Below, one piece after another: positions 32,870 through 42,086 of a stretch of 64,000 nt of DNA (position 1 is the first letter of the stretch; each line of letters begins with the position of its first letter). The stretch is taken from the NCBI RefSeq assembly GCF_001955535.1, contig NZ_MPVN01000004.1, forward strand, positions 248,001 to 312,000, read 5' to 3'. The notes below the pieces were generated by a model. That model saw only the letters and a list, made by a program, of their open reading frames with translations. It did not search any database and was not told the DNA's origin. The DNA comes from Paenibacillus sp. FSL H7-0326 (lineage in GTDB: Bacteria; Bacillota; Bacilli; Paenibacillales; Paenibacillaceae). Both the position numbers and the translations under genes were made by a program.

Positions 32870-33671
32870 TACCTACTATCCTTCGCTGACCAAGTCAGAA
32901 CAAAAAGTAGCAGAATGCGTACTGCAGAATGCCGATGATCTCATGTATTACTCTGTCACGGAGCTGGCCGATTTTGCTGGGGTGGGGGAGACAACGGTCA
33001 TGCGTTTTTGCAGGAAGATTGGATTCAAGGGCTATCAGGATTTCAAGCTGTCGCTGGCTCAGAACGCCGGGGCGAAAAAGCCGGGGGAGCAGGACGAGGA
33101 CAGCAAGGACTTCGTCCGTATGGTCTACGAGAACAATATCGACATTCTGCATTCAAGCATGAGTCTCTTAGACAGAAGTAAGCTGGAGCAGGCAATTGAA
33201 TGGATCGATCAGGCTGGCAATGTACAGTTCTTCGGCGTAGGAGCCTCCGGTATTACAGCGCTGGATGCCAAGAACAGACTGCTGCGGATCGGCAGACGAT
33301 CCGAGGCGGTGGCAGACAGTCACATTCAGGCCATGATGGCAGTCAGTATGCGTGAAGGGGATGTTGCCTTCGGAATTAGTGTGTCCGGCAGTACGCTTGA
33401 CACCAACGATATGCTGCTTAAGGCGAAGCAGAGCGGGGCGAAGGTCATTGCCATTACGAACTATGCCAAGTCACCGATTACATCCATAGCTGACCTCGTG
33501 CTGCTGACAGCGGGCAAGGAGATGCCGCTCGAAGGGGGATCTATTGGGGCTAAAATATCACAGCTGTTCATTATAGATCTCATCTGTGAAGGTCTGGCAA
33601 GAACAAACATAGCAGAAACAAAGAAGATGAAGGAAAAGACAGCAAGGTCCGTTATAGATCGAAGCTATTGA
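32847..33671 (+). CDS. MurR/RpiR-family transcriptional regulator
   Basis: A 274-residue regulator: an N-terminal RpiR HTH domain (residues 1-77; SVTELADFAGVGETTVMRFC is the recognition region) and a C-terminal SIS sugar-phosphate-binding domain (about 105-245; FFGVGASGITALDAKNRLLR and GISVSGSTLDTNDMLL). Such proteins sense sugar phosphates, often GlcNAc-6-P, MurNAc-6-P or similar. Overlap with nanE suggests it controls this island in response to an amino-sugar phosphate. ATG 32847 or 32853 are both possible; neither has a strong ribosome site, in line with coupling. Confidence 0.9.
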   Translation: MEMKDRINTYYPSLTKSEQKVAECVLQNADDLMYYSVTELADFAGVGETTVMRFCRKIGFKGYQDFKLSLAQNAGAKKPGEQDEDSKDFVRMVYENNIDILHSSMSLLDRSKLEQAIEWIDQAGNVQFFGVGASGITALDAKNRLLRIGRRSEAVADSHIQAMMAVSMREGDVAFGISVSGSTLDTNDMLLKAKQSGAKVIAITNYAKSPITSIADLVLLTAGKEMPLEGGSIGAKISQLFIIDLICEGLARTNIAETKKMKEKTARSVIDRSY

Positions 33672-33706
33672 TACAGGCAGGGCCTTAAAGGAGAGGAGAC
33701 CAGGAA

Positions 33707-35293
33707 ATGACGTTAGTTTTGCATGCAGATGTCATTGTAGTTGGGGCAAGTCTCGGAGGAACGATAGCGGCAAGAGCAGCAGCAAGAGCAGGTCTGAACG
33801 TTATTTTGACAGAAGAAACGGATTGGATCGGGGGACAGCTTACTTCGCAAGCGGTTCCGCCGGATGAGCACAGATGGATTGAATCCTTTGGCTGTACAGC
33901 GAGCTATCGCGAGTTTCGGGACCGGGTGAGGGAGTATTACAGACGGAATTATCCTCTTAATGATGAGGCGATGGACGATCCTGTTCTTAACCCAGGTAAT
34001 GGTTGGGTGAGCCGGATTGCTCATGAGCCGAAGATTGCACTAAGAGTACTGGAAGACATGATGGCGGCATACGTCAACTCCGGACAAATTCGTATCCTCC
34101 ATCATACGGTGCCGACTGGAGCGGATTGTAAGGGTGACCACGTGCAGAGCGTCAATGTAAGACAGGTGTACACTGGCGAGGAACTCGTGTTGACAGGTGA
34201 ATACTTTCTGGATGGTACCGATAACGGGGATTTGCTGCCGATCGTGGGCGCAGAGTTTGTGGTAGGTGCTGAATCAGGTGAGGAGACCGGAGAGCCGCAT
34301 GCGTTATTCCGGGCTGATCCTTGTGATATCCAGTCGATTACGCATGTCGCGGCGCTGGAATATGTGGAGGGCGGTGATTTTACGATTGAACGTCCTGTAT
34401 CCTATGAGTTATGGAAGGCTTATACGCCGCTGCCGGATCGGATGCCTCTATTCAGCTGGTACGCAGGAGATGCGAATGACACCACGAAGCAGAAACAATT
34501 TACGATGTTTCCCAATGATCAAGGAATTACTCCGTTATGGACGTACCGCCGAATTGTAGACCCATCCCTATGGCGGGAAGCGTTGCCGACAGGAGAAGTG
34601 ACGCTGCTCAACTGGGCGCAGAACGATTACTACTTGGCACCGATCATTGGTGTTGGAGCACAGAAACAGCGGGAGCACGAAGAACAGGCGCGGGATCTGA
34701 CACGCTCACTCGTTTACTGGCTGCAGACAGAAGCACCTCGACTTGATGGGGGCGCAGGTTATCCCGGAGTCAGGCTTCGCGGCGATGTTCTGGGCACATC
34801 CGATGGTCTGGCCAAAACAGCATATATCCGAGAGTCGCGAAGAATCAAAGCACGCTACACGGTTACCGAGCATGATGTCAGCAAGGCGCTGCGCGGTGAT
34901 CAAGGTATCAAACGATACAGAGACAGCGTTGGTGTCGGCAGCTACCATCTGGATCTGCATCCGACAACCAAATCGCTGAGATCCTTTTACATACCTAATT
35001 ATCCTTATGAGATCCCGCTTGGCTCGCTCATTCCGATTCGTATGAAGAACCTGCTTCCTGCCTGCAAAAATATTGGGATGACGCAGATCGCGAATGGCTG
35101 CTACCGTCTTCATCCAACGGAATGGAACATCGGCGAAGCAGCCGGCTATCTGGCAGCTTACTGCCTGAGACAGGGCATCCATCCTGTTCATGTATATGAA
35201 TCAAGCGAGCATCTGGAGCAGTATCAGCTTCTTCTTACGGAGCAAGGCGTTGAGCTGCACTGGCCGGATGAGGTATATGATACGATGTACTAA
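33707..35293 (+). CDS. FAD-dependent oxidoreductase (FAD_oxidored type)
   Basis: A 528-residue flavoprotein. The N-terminal dinucleotide motif is VVGASLGGTIAARAA followed by EETDWIGGQLTSQ, and the C-terminal part has the FAD-contact LLPACKNIGMTQIANGCYR with HPTEWNIGEAAGYLA. This pattern belongs to a broad family often found in sugar-utilisation loci. There is no signal peptide. It closes the plus-strand unit, 35 bases after the regulator, with AGGAGAGGAG upstream. A role in oxidising or reducing a sugar derivative before NanE is conceivable, unproved. Confidence 0.8.
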   Translation: MTLVLHADVIVVGASLGGTIAARAAARAGLNVILTEETDWIGGQLTSQAVPPDEHRWIESFGCTASYREFRDRVREYYRRNYPLNDEAMDDPVLNPGNGWVSRIAHEPKIALRVLEDMMAAYVNSGQIRILHHTVPTGADCKGDHVQSVNVRQVYTGEELVLTGEYFLDGTDNGDLLPIVGAEFVVGAESGEETGEPHALFRADPCDIQSITHVAALEYVEGGDFTIERPVSYELWKAYTPLPDRMPLFSWYAGDANDTTKQKQFTMFPNDQGITPLWTYRRIVDPSLWREALPTGEVTLLNWAQNDYYLAPIIGVGAQKQREHEEQARDLTRSLVYWLQTEAPRLDGGAGYPGVRLRGDVLGTSDGLAKTAYIRESRRIKARYTVTEHDVSKALRGDQGIKRYRDSVGVGSYHLDLHPTTKSLRSFYIPNYPYEIPLGSLIPIRMKNLLPACKNIGMTQIANGCYRLHPTEWNIGEAAGYLAAYCLRQGIHPVHVYESSEHLEQYQLLLTEQGVELHWPDEVYDTMY

Positions 35294-35316
35294 ATTTGTA
35301 TGGTAGACAACATGAT

Positions 35317-35355
35317 AAGCGTCCCCACTTCAGCAGTAATGACGTGGGGACGCTT
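35317..35355. terminator. Bidirectional terminator between convergent units
   Basis: AAGCGTCCCCAC pairs with GTGGGGACGCTT. It ends the FAD oxidoreductase unit and the opposite-strand importer. Confidence 0.8.
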
Positions 35356-35415
35356 ATTATGGTTTGTAGAATATTTACTTAATTCGATTCTATTAAGTTA
35401 GCTGCGAGATCAAGG

Positions 35416-36243
35416 TTAGTCCTTGATTGCTCCTGCCGCAATGTCTGATATGAACTGCTTGCTGATGAACAGGAACAGGATGATGAGTGGAACGATGGCC
35501 AGCAGTGTTCCGGCAATGATCATGGCATAATCGGTGTTGTACAGTCCATTTAGCTGGGATAAGGCAATTTGAAGGGTATACTTGCTCTCGTCCGTCAGCA
35601 CGATGAGCGGCCAGAGATAATCGTTCCATACGCCAATGAAAGTAAAGGCACCGAGAAAGGCAAACGCAGGACGCAGAATCGGCAGAGCCACATTAAAGTA
35701 TAGTCGGAAGAAGCCGGCGCCATCCATCCGTCCTGCATCCAGCAGCTCCTTCGGGATCGAGCCCTCTGCATATTGCCGAATCCAGAAGATCCCGAAGGCA
35801 TTGACCATGCCGGGAATAATGAGTGCTTTGTAGGAGCCGACCCAGCCGAGCTCAGCCATAATAACGAAGGACGGTACGAGCGAGAGCTGGGTTGGTACCA
35901 TCATCGTGGCAAGCAGCAGAACGAACAGCCACTTTTTGCCCGGGAATTCAAATTTGGCAAAGGCAAAGCCGGCGAGCGAATCGAAGAACAATACGAGAAT
36001 GGTGACAACAGCTGAGACAAACAAGGTGTTAAGAAAGGCTCCGACAAAATCAATCTGTTCCATGACCCTCGTGAGATTGTTCCAGAACTCTCCCCCAAAC
36101 CACAGCTTCGGAGGGAAGGAATAGATATCTGCCGTCGTTCTCGTCGACATGACAATCAGCCAGTAGAAGGGGAACATCGAGATAACGAGACCAATGGCTA
36201 AGCCGACGTATAGACCGATAGATTTGAGTCTTGCCTGTATCAT
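35416..36243 (-). CDS. Sugar ABC importer, permease 2
   Basis: A 275-residue MalG-type permease. Six spans; a FAFAKFEFPGKKW loop; the EAA region is LLDAGRMDGAGFFRLYF then LPILRP (usual EAA replaced by DAG, as in the other importer of this island). The C-terminus DIAAGAIKD is normal. It is last in a three-gene minus-strand operon, 15 bases after permease 1. Confidence 0.9.
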   Translation of the reverse strand: MIQARLKSIGLYVGLAIGLVISMFPFYWLIVMSTRTTADIYSFPPKLWFGGEFWNNLTRVMEQIDFVGAFLNTLFVSAVVTILVLFFDSLAGFAFAKFEFPGKKWLFVLLLATMMVPTQLSLVPSFVIMAELGWVGSYKALIIPGMVNAFGIFWIRQYAEGSIPKELLDAGRMDGAGFFRLYFNVALPILRPAFAFLGAFTFIGVWNDYLWPLIVLTDESKYTLQIALSQLNGLYNTDYAMIIAGTLLAIVPLIILFLFISKQFISDIAAGAIKD

Positions 36244-36258
36244 GAAGCCTCACTCCTT

Positions 36259-37200
36259 CTAATTGGATGATTTGCCTTGAACGAGCTTCCAGTTAATGAT
36301 CGAGAACAGTGCGATGAGGATGAACATTCCCCAGCCGACAGCTGCACCATATCCAAAATAGTTGTTAATGAAGGATTCACGGTACAGATACAGGACAATC
36401 GTCATTCCTGCTCCGCCGACCCCGCCATCATTGCCGAGCAGGATTTGCGGCTCGGTGAACAGCTGCATACCGCCGATCGTAGAGGTGATGACCGTGAACA
36501 GGATTACAGGACGGAGCAGGGGTATCGTGATACGGAAGAAGGACTGGATGCCTGTTGCACCGTCAATCTTAGCCGCTTCGTACAGCGTCTGCGGAATGGC
36601 CTGAAGGCCCGCCAGATAGATAACGGCATTGTAGCCTGCCCAGCGCCAGATGACCATCGAGGCGATTGCCGTCTTGATTCCCCAGCCGGTATCCAGCCAC
36701 TGCACCATGGGAATCCCGAAGAGATTAAGAATGTAGTTGAATATGCCGTAATTGTTCGAGAACAGGGCGGCGAAGATAATAGAGACTGCAACAATGGACG
36801 TGACATTGGGCAGGAAGAAGCCGACCCGGAAGAAGGTCTTGAATTTAACGAATGGAGCATGAAGCAGAAACGCAATGACAAGGGCGATGAACAGCATTGG
36901 AATGGTGGAATAAATCCAGATAATGAAGGTGTTCCCAACCGCTTGCCAAAATTCTGGATCCGTCACCAGGTAGCTGAAGTTATTCAATCCGTTATACGTC
37001 ATTTCACCGATGCCGTCCCATTTCTGGAAGGCAAGATATAGAGAGAATCCAATCGGGAATAGACCGAATATAGCAAACACAATATAAAAAGGCGAAATGG
37101 CCGTGTATACAGCTCGATTCTTCCAGATTTCAGACCATAGCGATTCTTTCTTGGCTGCAGGCACATAGGATGAGCCTGTTTTCGGTTCCAAAGATTGCAT
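36259..37200 (-). CDS. Sugar ABC importer, permease 1
   Basis: A 313-residue MalF-type permease with a 30-residue charged N-terminus and six spans. The EAA loop is YEAAKIDGATGIQSFF then IPLLRP near residues 218-240. It follows the binding-protein gene by 40 bases and, with the next permease, forms the channel. No ATPase gene is linked. The two importers of this island are similar in layout but too different in sequence to be a recent duplication. Confidence 0.9.
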   Translation of the reverse strand: MQSLEPKTGSSYVPAAKKESLWSEIWKNRAVYTAISPFYIVFAIFGLFPIGFSLYLAFQKWDGIGEMTYNGLNNFSYLVTDPEFWQAVGNTFIIWIYSTIPMLFIALVIAFLLHAPFVKFKTFFRVGFFLPNVTSIVAVSIIFAALFSNNYGIFNYILNLFGIPMVQWLDTGWGIKTAIASMVIWRWAGYNAVIYLAGLQAIPQTLYEAAKIDGATGIQSFFRITIPLLRPVILFTVITSTIGGMQLFTEPQILLGNDGGVGGAGMTIVLYLYRESFINNYFGYGAAVGWGMFILIALFSIINWKLVQGKSSN

Positions 37201-37240
37201 ATCGGTAGCCTCCTTTTGTGAGTGAGGAATACGTGCAGAT

Positions 37241-38500
37241 CTATCGCTTCAACTCCCGCTCGACCCTTTGCAGTGCTTCATCGAAGGCCGTTTCCTGATT
37301 CAGATTGGAGATGTTCTTCAGCCAGCGGGTCATGATGCCATGCACTGCAGGGTAGCGCTCGCCGAAGAAGGAGACTTTGACATTGTTCGCCGATGCAGCG
37401 AATACTTCTCCGGTAACCTGACCGCCAAAAAATTCTTCTTCCTTCTGAACCGTATCGCTGTCAAATACACCCGGTGTAGCAGGGAAGAGATTGAGGTTCG
37501 ATAGGGCTGTCTCTTGGTTCTCTGGGTTTTGCAGCCATTTGATGACCTCGAAGGCTTCCTGCGGGTGCTCACTGGATTTAGGGATCGCCAGGAAGGAACC
37601 GCCGACATTTCCATCTCCGCCTGGTGCCCTTGCTACCCGCCATTTCCCTACGCTGTCTGGAGCCGCTTCAAGCAGTGGCTGCTTCATCCATACGGCACCG
37701 ACATAGGAAGCAATCTTTCCTTTGCTGATTCCCGCATTCCATTCCGGTGTCCAGTGCTCAGCATTCGCAATGAGGCCGTTATTGGAGAACGCAACCGCTG
37801 TATCCCACGCGTATTTGATCACTTCGTTCTGATCCCCGATGTATTGCCCATCTTCGGTAAAATATTTCTGCTCACTTTGTGAAATGATCTGATTGTAAAC
37901 GTTATCAATATTGTCGGTCATAAATATCTTGCCATCAAAGGTCTCCTTGACCTTAAGGCCTGCATCCATATAATCTTCCCAGGTTGAGAGGGCCTGGCTG
38001 ACCTCATCCGGATCGGTTGGTAGTCCGGCCTGCTCGAATAGATCTTGGTGATAGAAGAGTGCGGTGGGACCGGTATCCATTGGAAACGCGATCATTTTAC
38101 CGTTTGGCGTCACTCCTTGCTGCCACTTCCAGTCAAGGTAAAGATCCTCGACCTCGGCAGCTCCGAGCTCATATAAATCGTAGAATCGGTCCTCACTTGG
38201 AAAGAGCTCCATGACCCAGTCGTTCAGGGCAACGATGTCGGGCTCTCCGGATTTGGCGGCTAGCGTCGTTTTCAGCTTCGATTTGAAATCACCGCCGATT
38301 TTTTGAGTGACCAGGTTAATGTGGGGAAATTGTTCTTTTGCTTTGGCGAGAAGTCCATCATCAATACTTCGATTCCAATACCATAATGTAAGCGTTATCT
38401 TTTTGTCAGATGCGGAAGAATCCTTAGATGCACCGAAGCTGCAACCGCTCATGACAAGCACAACAATGAGACTGACAATAATCAAGGACGTCCGTTTCAT
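37241..38500 (-). CDS. Sugar ABC importer, substrate-binding lipoprotein
   Basis: A 419-residue CUT1 binding protein. MKRTSLIIVSLIVVLVMSGC is a lipoprotein signal with Cys20 as lipid site. ITLTLWYWNRSIDDGLLAKA, EPDIVALNDWVMELF and AFPMDTGPTALFYHQDLFEQ follow the family. The start at 38500 has AAGGGGG upstream; a longer frame to 38620 adds an untypical N-terminus without a site. Two importers around one catabolic set suggest that two related ligands, or one at two affinities, feed the island. Confidence 0.9.
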   Translation of the reverse strand: MKRTSLIIVSLIVVLVMSGCSFGASKDSSASDKKITLTLWYWNRSIDDGLLAKAKEQFPHINLVTQKIGGDFKSKLKTTLAAKSGEPDIVALNDWVMELFPSEDRFYDLYELGAAEVEDLYLDWKWQQGVTPNGKMIAFPMDTGPTALFYHQDLFEQAGLPTDPDEVSQALSTWEDYMDAGLKVKETFDGKIFMTDNIDNVYNQIISQSEQKYFTEDGQYIGDQNEVIKYAWDTAVAFSNNGLIANAEHWTPEWNAGISKGKIASYVGAVWMKQPLLEAAPDSVGKWRVARAPGGDGNVGGSFLAIPKSSEHPQEAFEVIKWLQNPENQETALSNLNLFPATPGVFDSDTVQKEEEFFGGQVTGEVFAASANNVKVSFFGERYPAVHGIMTRWLKNISNLNQETAFDEALQRVERELKR

Positions 38501-38858
38501 AGGTTTTCCCCCTTGGTAGTCTTCGTTTGTTTTTGTTACTCGCATAACTATGGATATGAGACAAGAAGAAAGATATGAAGTTTTTCTGCAGAATCTATGA
38601 TGTTTGTTACATAATACCATAAAATCCCCGAATTGTTCGTAACAGAATCAATTTTATATGCACCATTTTAACAATTTATAAAATATTTATTATTCATAGC
38701 AGTTTACTTTGATTTATGTTGACAGTTATGACTAATCTATTCTATACTTACTTACGTAAAGTAACTAAAGGAAAAATGGCACATACCCTGTGGCGATTAA
38801 TACGATAAATAAATGGTTCCAGCAGCGTACAAGTAAGACCTGAATAGGGGGAGCATAA
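38501..38858. other. Divergent intergenic region with ribA promoter
   Basis: AT-rich. TTGACA (38719-38724) and TATACT (38743-38748) with an 18-base spacer form a good sigma-A promoter toward ribA. Around the start site the near-palindrome ACTTACGTAAAGT (38747-38760) could be an operator. No FMN riboswitch signature was seen. Nothing else is supported. Confidence 0.55.
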
Positions 38859-39617
38859 ATGATCACGAACGATACGATTCAAATATTGAAAAATAAAATA
38901 AAGACGATCAGCGGCAATGAAGGCGAGAAGCACATCTATCTGGTCGGTCCTGTACAGCTTCCGGTGAACATAGAGGATAATACACTACAATTTAAGTGGT
39001 ACAGCTGGATTACCTCAGAGAAGCAGATGGATGAGCAGGAGCTTATCGCCTCTCTTGCCCATGCGCAGCTTGCTGATCAGCAGCAATCGAGTGTACTGGT
39101 ATATGGGGATTTTGAACACCACCCGGATGCGATGATACGGATGCACAGCATTTGTCACACAGGTGATATCTTTGGTAGCAAGCGCTGTGACTGCGGCTAT
39201 CAGCTGCATGAGTCAATGAAGATGATCGCTGCTCACGGGGCAGGCGCAGTCTTCTATCTGGCCAATCATGAAGGACGTGGTATTGGCTTGTTCAGCAAGA
39301 CGATGGCTTATCTCCTTCAGGAGGAAGGCTATGATACGGTCGATGCCAATCTGGCGCTGGGCTTTGCCGATGATCAGCGGGATTACAGTGAGGCCATTCG
39401 TGTACTGAGAGCGCTGAGAGAAGAGCCGGTACGCCTGATTACGAATAATCCGCGCAAGCTGGCATCGCTTCAGAAGGCGGGAATGTCGGTAAGCGGCAGA
39501 GTTCCGCTCTGGGGAGACCGCTCTGCCTATAATGATAAGTATTTGAAGACGAAGGTCAGTCGTTCCGGGCATCTAGAAGAGCATGCGGAATGGATTCAAG
39601 ATGTGCGTTTATCCTAA
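38859..39617 (+). CDS. ribA: GTP cyclohydrolase II, stand-alone
   Basis: A 252-residue GTP cyclohydrolase II, which opens GTP to 2,5-diamino-6-ribosylamino-pyrimidinone phosphate, formate and pyrophosphate at the head of riboflavin synthesis. The zinc ligands are C99, C110 and C112 in CHTGDIFGSKRCDCG, and NHEGRGIGLFSK with a DANLALGFADDQRDY segment completes the active site. In most Bacillota RibA is fused to a dihydroxybutanone-phosphate synthase; here that domain and the other rib genes are absent. The first 80 residues are longer than in E. coli RibA. It may serve a special pathway (deazaflavin or natural product) or just supplement the rib operon. Confidence 0.85.
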   Translation: MITNDTIQILKNKIKTISGNEGEKHIYLVGPVQLPVNIEDNTLQFKWYSWITSEKQMDEQELIASLAHAQLADQQQSSVLVYGDFEHHPDAMIRMHSICHTGDIFGSKRCDCGYQLHESMKMIAAHGAGAVFYLANHEGRGIGLFSKTMAYLLQEEGYDTVDANLALGFADDQRDYSEAIRVLRALREEPVRLITNNPRKLASLQKAGMSVSGRVPLWGDRSAYNDKYLKTKVSRSGHLEEHAEWIQDVRLS

Positions 39618-39650
39618 TCATCCTATAGAGTTTCGAATAAGAAACAATGA

Positions 39651-39684
39651 AAAAAACCTGCTGAAAATTTCAGCAGGTTTTCTT
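39651..39684. terminator. Bidirectional terminator ribA / PTS gene
   Basis: AACCTGCTGAAA pairs with TTTCAGCAGGTT almost without loop, flanked by A's and T's, serving both convergent genes. Confidence 0.9.
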
Positions 39685-39695
39685 ATATTGCGGAT

Positions 39696-41171
39696 CTACA
39701 TTTTTTTCTTGATTTCGTCCTTCAGCGCTTCAGATTGGGTACCGAAGATCACCTGAACAGCACCGTTGCCTAGACGCATAATTCCCGCTGCGCCCAGCTT
39801 CTTGAGCCCGGCGTCATTTACGACCTTCTCATCGCGAACGACAAGCCGCAGCCTTGTAATGCAGGCATCAATGCTCTCAATGTTATCAGCGCCGCCGAGC
39901 TGATGAAGCACTTGATCTGCCTTAGTTTCTCCTTCTGCAGAGACAGCAGTTACTCCTGGCTTATCAGAAGCATCTCCCGTTCCTGTTCCTTCTACAAGCT
40001 CATCATCATCTTCACGACCTGGGGTTTTCAGATTGAATTTGACGATGACGAAGCGGAACAGGAAGTAATACACGACTCCAAATGCAAGGCCCACCGGAAT
40101 GAGCAGCAGTGGATTCGTTGCGAGCTTCATATTGAGCAGGTAGTCAATCAAGCCTGCGGAGAACGCGAAGCCCAGCTTGACGTCAAGCATATACATAATG
40201 AATCCGGATAAACCGGTCAGAACGGCATGGATGACGTACAGTACAGGCGCCAGGAACATGAATGAGAACTCCAGCGGCTCTGTAATCCCTGTCAGGAAGG
40301 AAGCAATGGCCGAACCGATAAAGATGGAGCCTACCATCTTCCGCTTGGACGGTTTTGCGGTATGAATCAGCGCGAGTGCTGCTGCCGGCATAGCGAACAT
40401 CATGATCGGGAAGAATCCGGACATGAACATCCCTGCCGTTTTGTCCCCTGCAAAGTAACGCGTCAGGTCACCATTCACAACCTCTCCAGCTGCATTCGTG
40501 AATTCCCCAATCTGGAACCAGGCAATGGAGTTCAGAACGTGGTGCAGACCGATCGGTACGAGCAGCCGGTTGGCGGTACCAAAGATAAATGCCCCGATAC
40601 CACCAAGACTCACTACCCAATTACCAAAAGCAGCGATGGCATCCTGAATTGGACTCCATATCATCCCGAGCAGTGCGGCAAACACAATGGTTGCGACTGA
40701 GGTAATAATCGGTACGAACCGTTTACCTGAGAAGAAGCCGAGCCATTCGGGAAGCTTGAGTGTATGGAACCGTTTGTATAAATAGGCAGCCAGCAAACCG
40801 GTCATAAATCCGCCGAGCACCCCGGTGTTGAGCACAACATCGTCCGGGATATAGCCGAAGACCAGCGGAACCTGCTCCAGAACCTTCACCAGAATGAGAT
40901 AAGAGATGACGGCAGACAGCGCTGCAACGGCATCCCCTGCGAGACCAATAGCAACACCGACGGCGAAAATAATCGGAAGATTGCCGAAAATCGTTCCAGC
41001 ACCCGCATTCAGAAAGGGGGTAATGAACTGATTGATGAAACCGCCTACAGCTCCGAGCGGAATATCCTGTTGGTAGTCTATTAAAGCAAAAGCTTGGAGA
41101 ATACCCGCTGCAGGCAAAGTAGCGACCGGAAGCATCAGCGACTTGCCGAGCTTTTGAAGACCTTGTAACAT
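39696..41171 (-). CDS. PTS permease EIICB, N-acetylglucosamine/glucose type
   Basis: A 491-residue phosphotransferase-system permease. The EIIC domain (1 to about 370, ten or so spans) begins LQKLGKSLMLPVATLPAAG and contains FLTGITEPLEFSFMF, typical of the glucose/NAG family. A charged linker leads to the EIIB domain with the phosphoryl-accepting Cys437 in SIDACITRLRL. No EIIA domain is present, so a separate EIIA (for example Crr/PtsG-type) must serve. The NAG subfamily (NagP/NagE) is the closest by feel; glucose cannot be excluded. The intergenic region upstream has two palindromes that could be operators. Confidence 0.85.
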   Translation of the reverse strand: MLQGLQKLGKSLMLPVATLPAAGILQAFALIDYQQDIPLGAVGGFINQFITPFLNAGAGTIFGNLPIIFAVGVAIGLAGDAVAALSAVISYLILVKVLEQVPLVFGYIPDDVVLNTGVLGGFMTGLLAAYLYKRFHTLKLPEWLGFFSGKRFVPIITSVATIVFAALLGMIWSPIQDAIAAFGNWVVSLGGIGAFIFGTANRLLVPIGLHHVLNSIAWFQIGEFTNAAGEVVNGDLTRYFAGDKTAGMFMSGFFPIMMFAMPAAALALIHTAKPSKRKMVGSIFIGSAIASFLTGITEPLEFSFMFLAPVLYVIHAVLTGLSGFIMYMLDVKLGFAFSAGLIDYLLNMKLATNPLLLIPVGLAFGVVYYFLFRFVIVKFNLKTPGREDDDELVEGTGTGDASDKPGVTAVSAEGETKADQVLHQLGGADNIESIDACITRLRLVVRDEKVVNDAGLKKLGAAGIMRLGNGAVQVIFGTQSEALKDEIKKKM

Positions 41172-41503
41172 GCTTACTGCACTCCTTTTCGATGAGGATT
41201 TTGCATAAATTAATTGAGCTTTCTAATTAGAGAGCTAAGCAAAGTCCTTAATAGATGAAAATAGTTTTCGTGAAAACGGTTAAAAAATAGAAAAATATTT
41301 TTGCGACACTTGCTATTATAACGATATTTGCGGAAGATGGAATAGGACTTTTGCATCTTGCAGGTGCCTTGTATTGACTTCTTCACTTCAACCGGATAGA
41401 TTAACTATGAAAAAGATCACTAAAATCAAGGCTTTGCGCCCGTTTTCTTTGAAAGCGCTTCATGCGTATATGCCAACAATTACCTTTATTAGGGGGAGGG
41501 CAT
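41172..41503. other. Divergent PTS / glpP regulatory region
   Basis: No gene seen. On the minus strand TTCCAT and TATAAT with a 16-base spacer (about 41340-41313) fit a promoter for the PTS gene. Two inverted repeats lie in its leader: GTTTTCGTGAAAAC (41264-41277) and AGCTTTCTAATTAGAGAGCT (41217-41236, one wobble). TGAAAGCGCTTCA (41450-41462) is cre-like but one base short; it precedes glpP. Confidence 0.45.
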
Positions 41504-42061
41504 ATGTCTTTTCATTCGCTGCCTATATTACCTGCAGTCAAGAGCATGAGAGAGCTGGAACGCGTATTGCACAGTCCTTATATGTATATTGTTCTGCTCG
41601 ATTCTCATGTCGCTCAGCTGAAGAATATTGTCAAGCTCGCTGAGCAGCATGGCAAGAAGATCCTTCTTCATGCCGATATGATCAATGGGCTCAAAAATGA
41701 CGAGTACGCTGCCGAGTTTCTATGCCAAGAGATTCGTCCCGCCGGTCTCATTTCGACCCGTGCCGGTGTCATCCGTGTAGCCAAGCAGAAGGGGCTGATC
41801 GCGATTCAACGCGTCTTTTTACTTGATACCATTGCACTGGAGAAGAGCTATGTACTAATTGAGAAGACCCAGCCCGACTATATTGAAGTTCTTCCTGGTA
41901 TTATGCCCCATATTATCAAAGAAGTTTCATCCAGAACTGGAATACCTATATTTGCAGGTGGTCTCATTCGAACCGTAGAGGATGTCGACAATGCCATTCA
42001 AGCGGGAGCAACATATGTAACCACATCTAATCAGGAGCTTATCGCTCATTATCAAAAATAG
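41504..42061 (+). CDS. glpP: Glycerol uptake operon antiterminator
   Basis: A 185-residue member of the GlpP family. In B. subtilis GlpP binds glycerol-3-phosphate and the leader mRNAs of glp genes and prevents termination. LPILPAVKSMRELERVL, LLDSHVAQLKNIVKLAEQHGKK, HADMINGLKND, DYIEVLPGIMPHII and PIFAGGLIRTVEDV are the usual signature stretches. ATG 41504 follows AGGGGGAGGG. glpK follows after 25 bases, so they are one operon; glpF is missing. The glpD leader at 50469-50530 carries the expected terminator target. Confidence 0.93.
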   Translation: MSFHSLPILPAVKSMRELERVLHSPYMYIVLLDSHVAQLKNIVKLAEQHGKKILLHADMINGLKNDEYAAEFLCQEIRPAGLISTRAGVIRVAKQKGLIAIQRVFLLDTIALEKSYVLIEKTQPDYIEVLPGIMPHIIKEVSSRTGIPIFAGGLIRTVEDVDNAIQAGATYVTTSNQELIAHYQK

Positions 42062-42086
42062 CATTGGTTAACAGGAGGTAGAGCAG

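Noticed and set aside
38760..38858. FMN riboswitch before ribA
   Set aside because: None of the conserved FMN-element stretches is present.
41450..41462. Full cre site for CcpA before glpP
   Set aside because: TGAAAGCGCTTCA lacks one base of the consensus spacing; kept only as a cre-like note.
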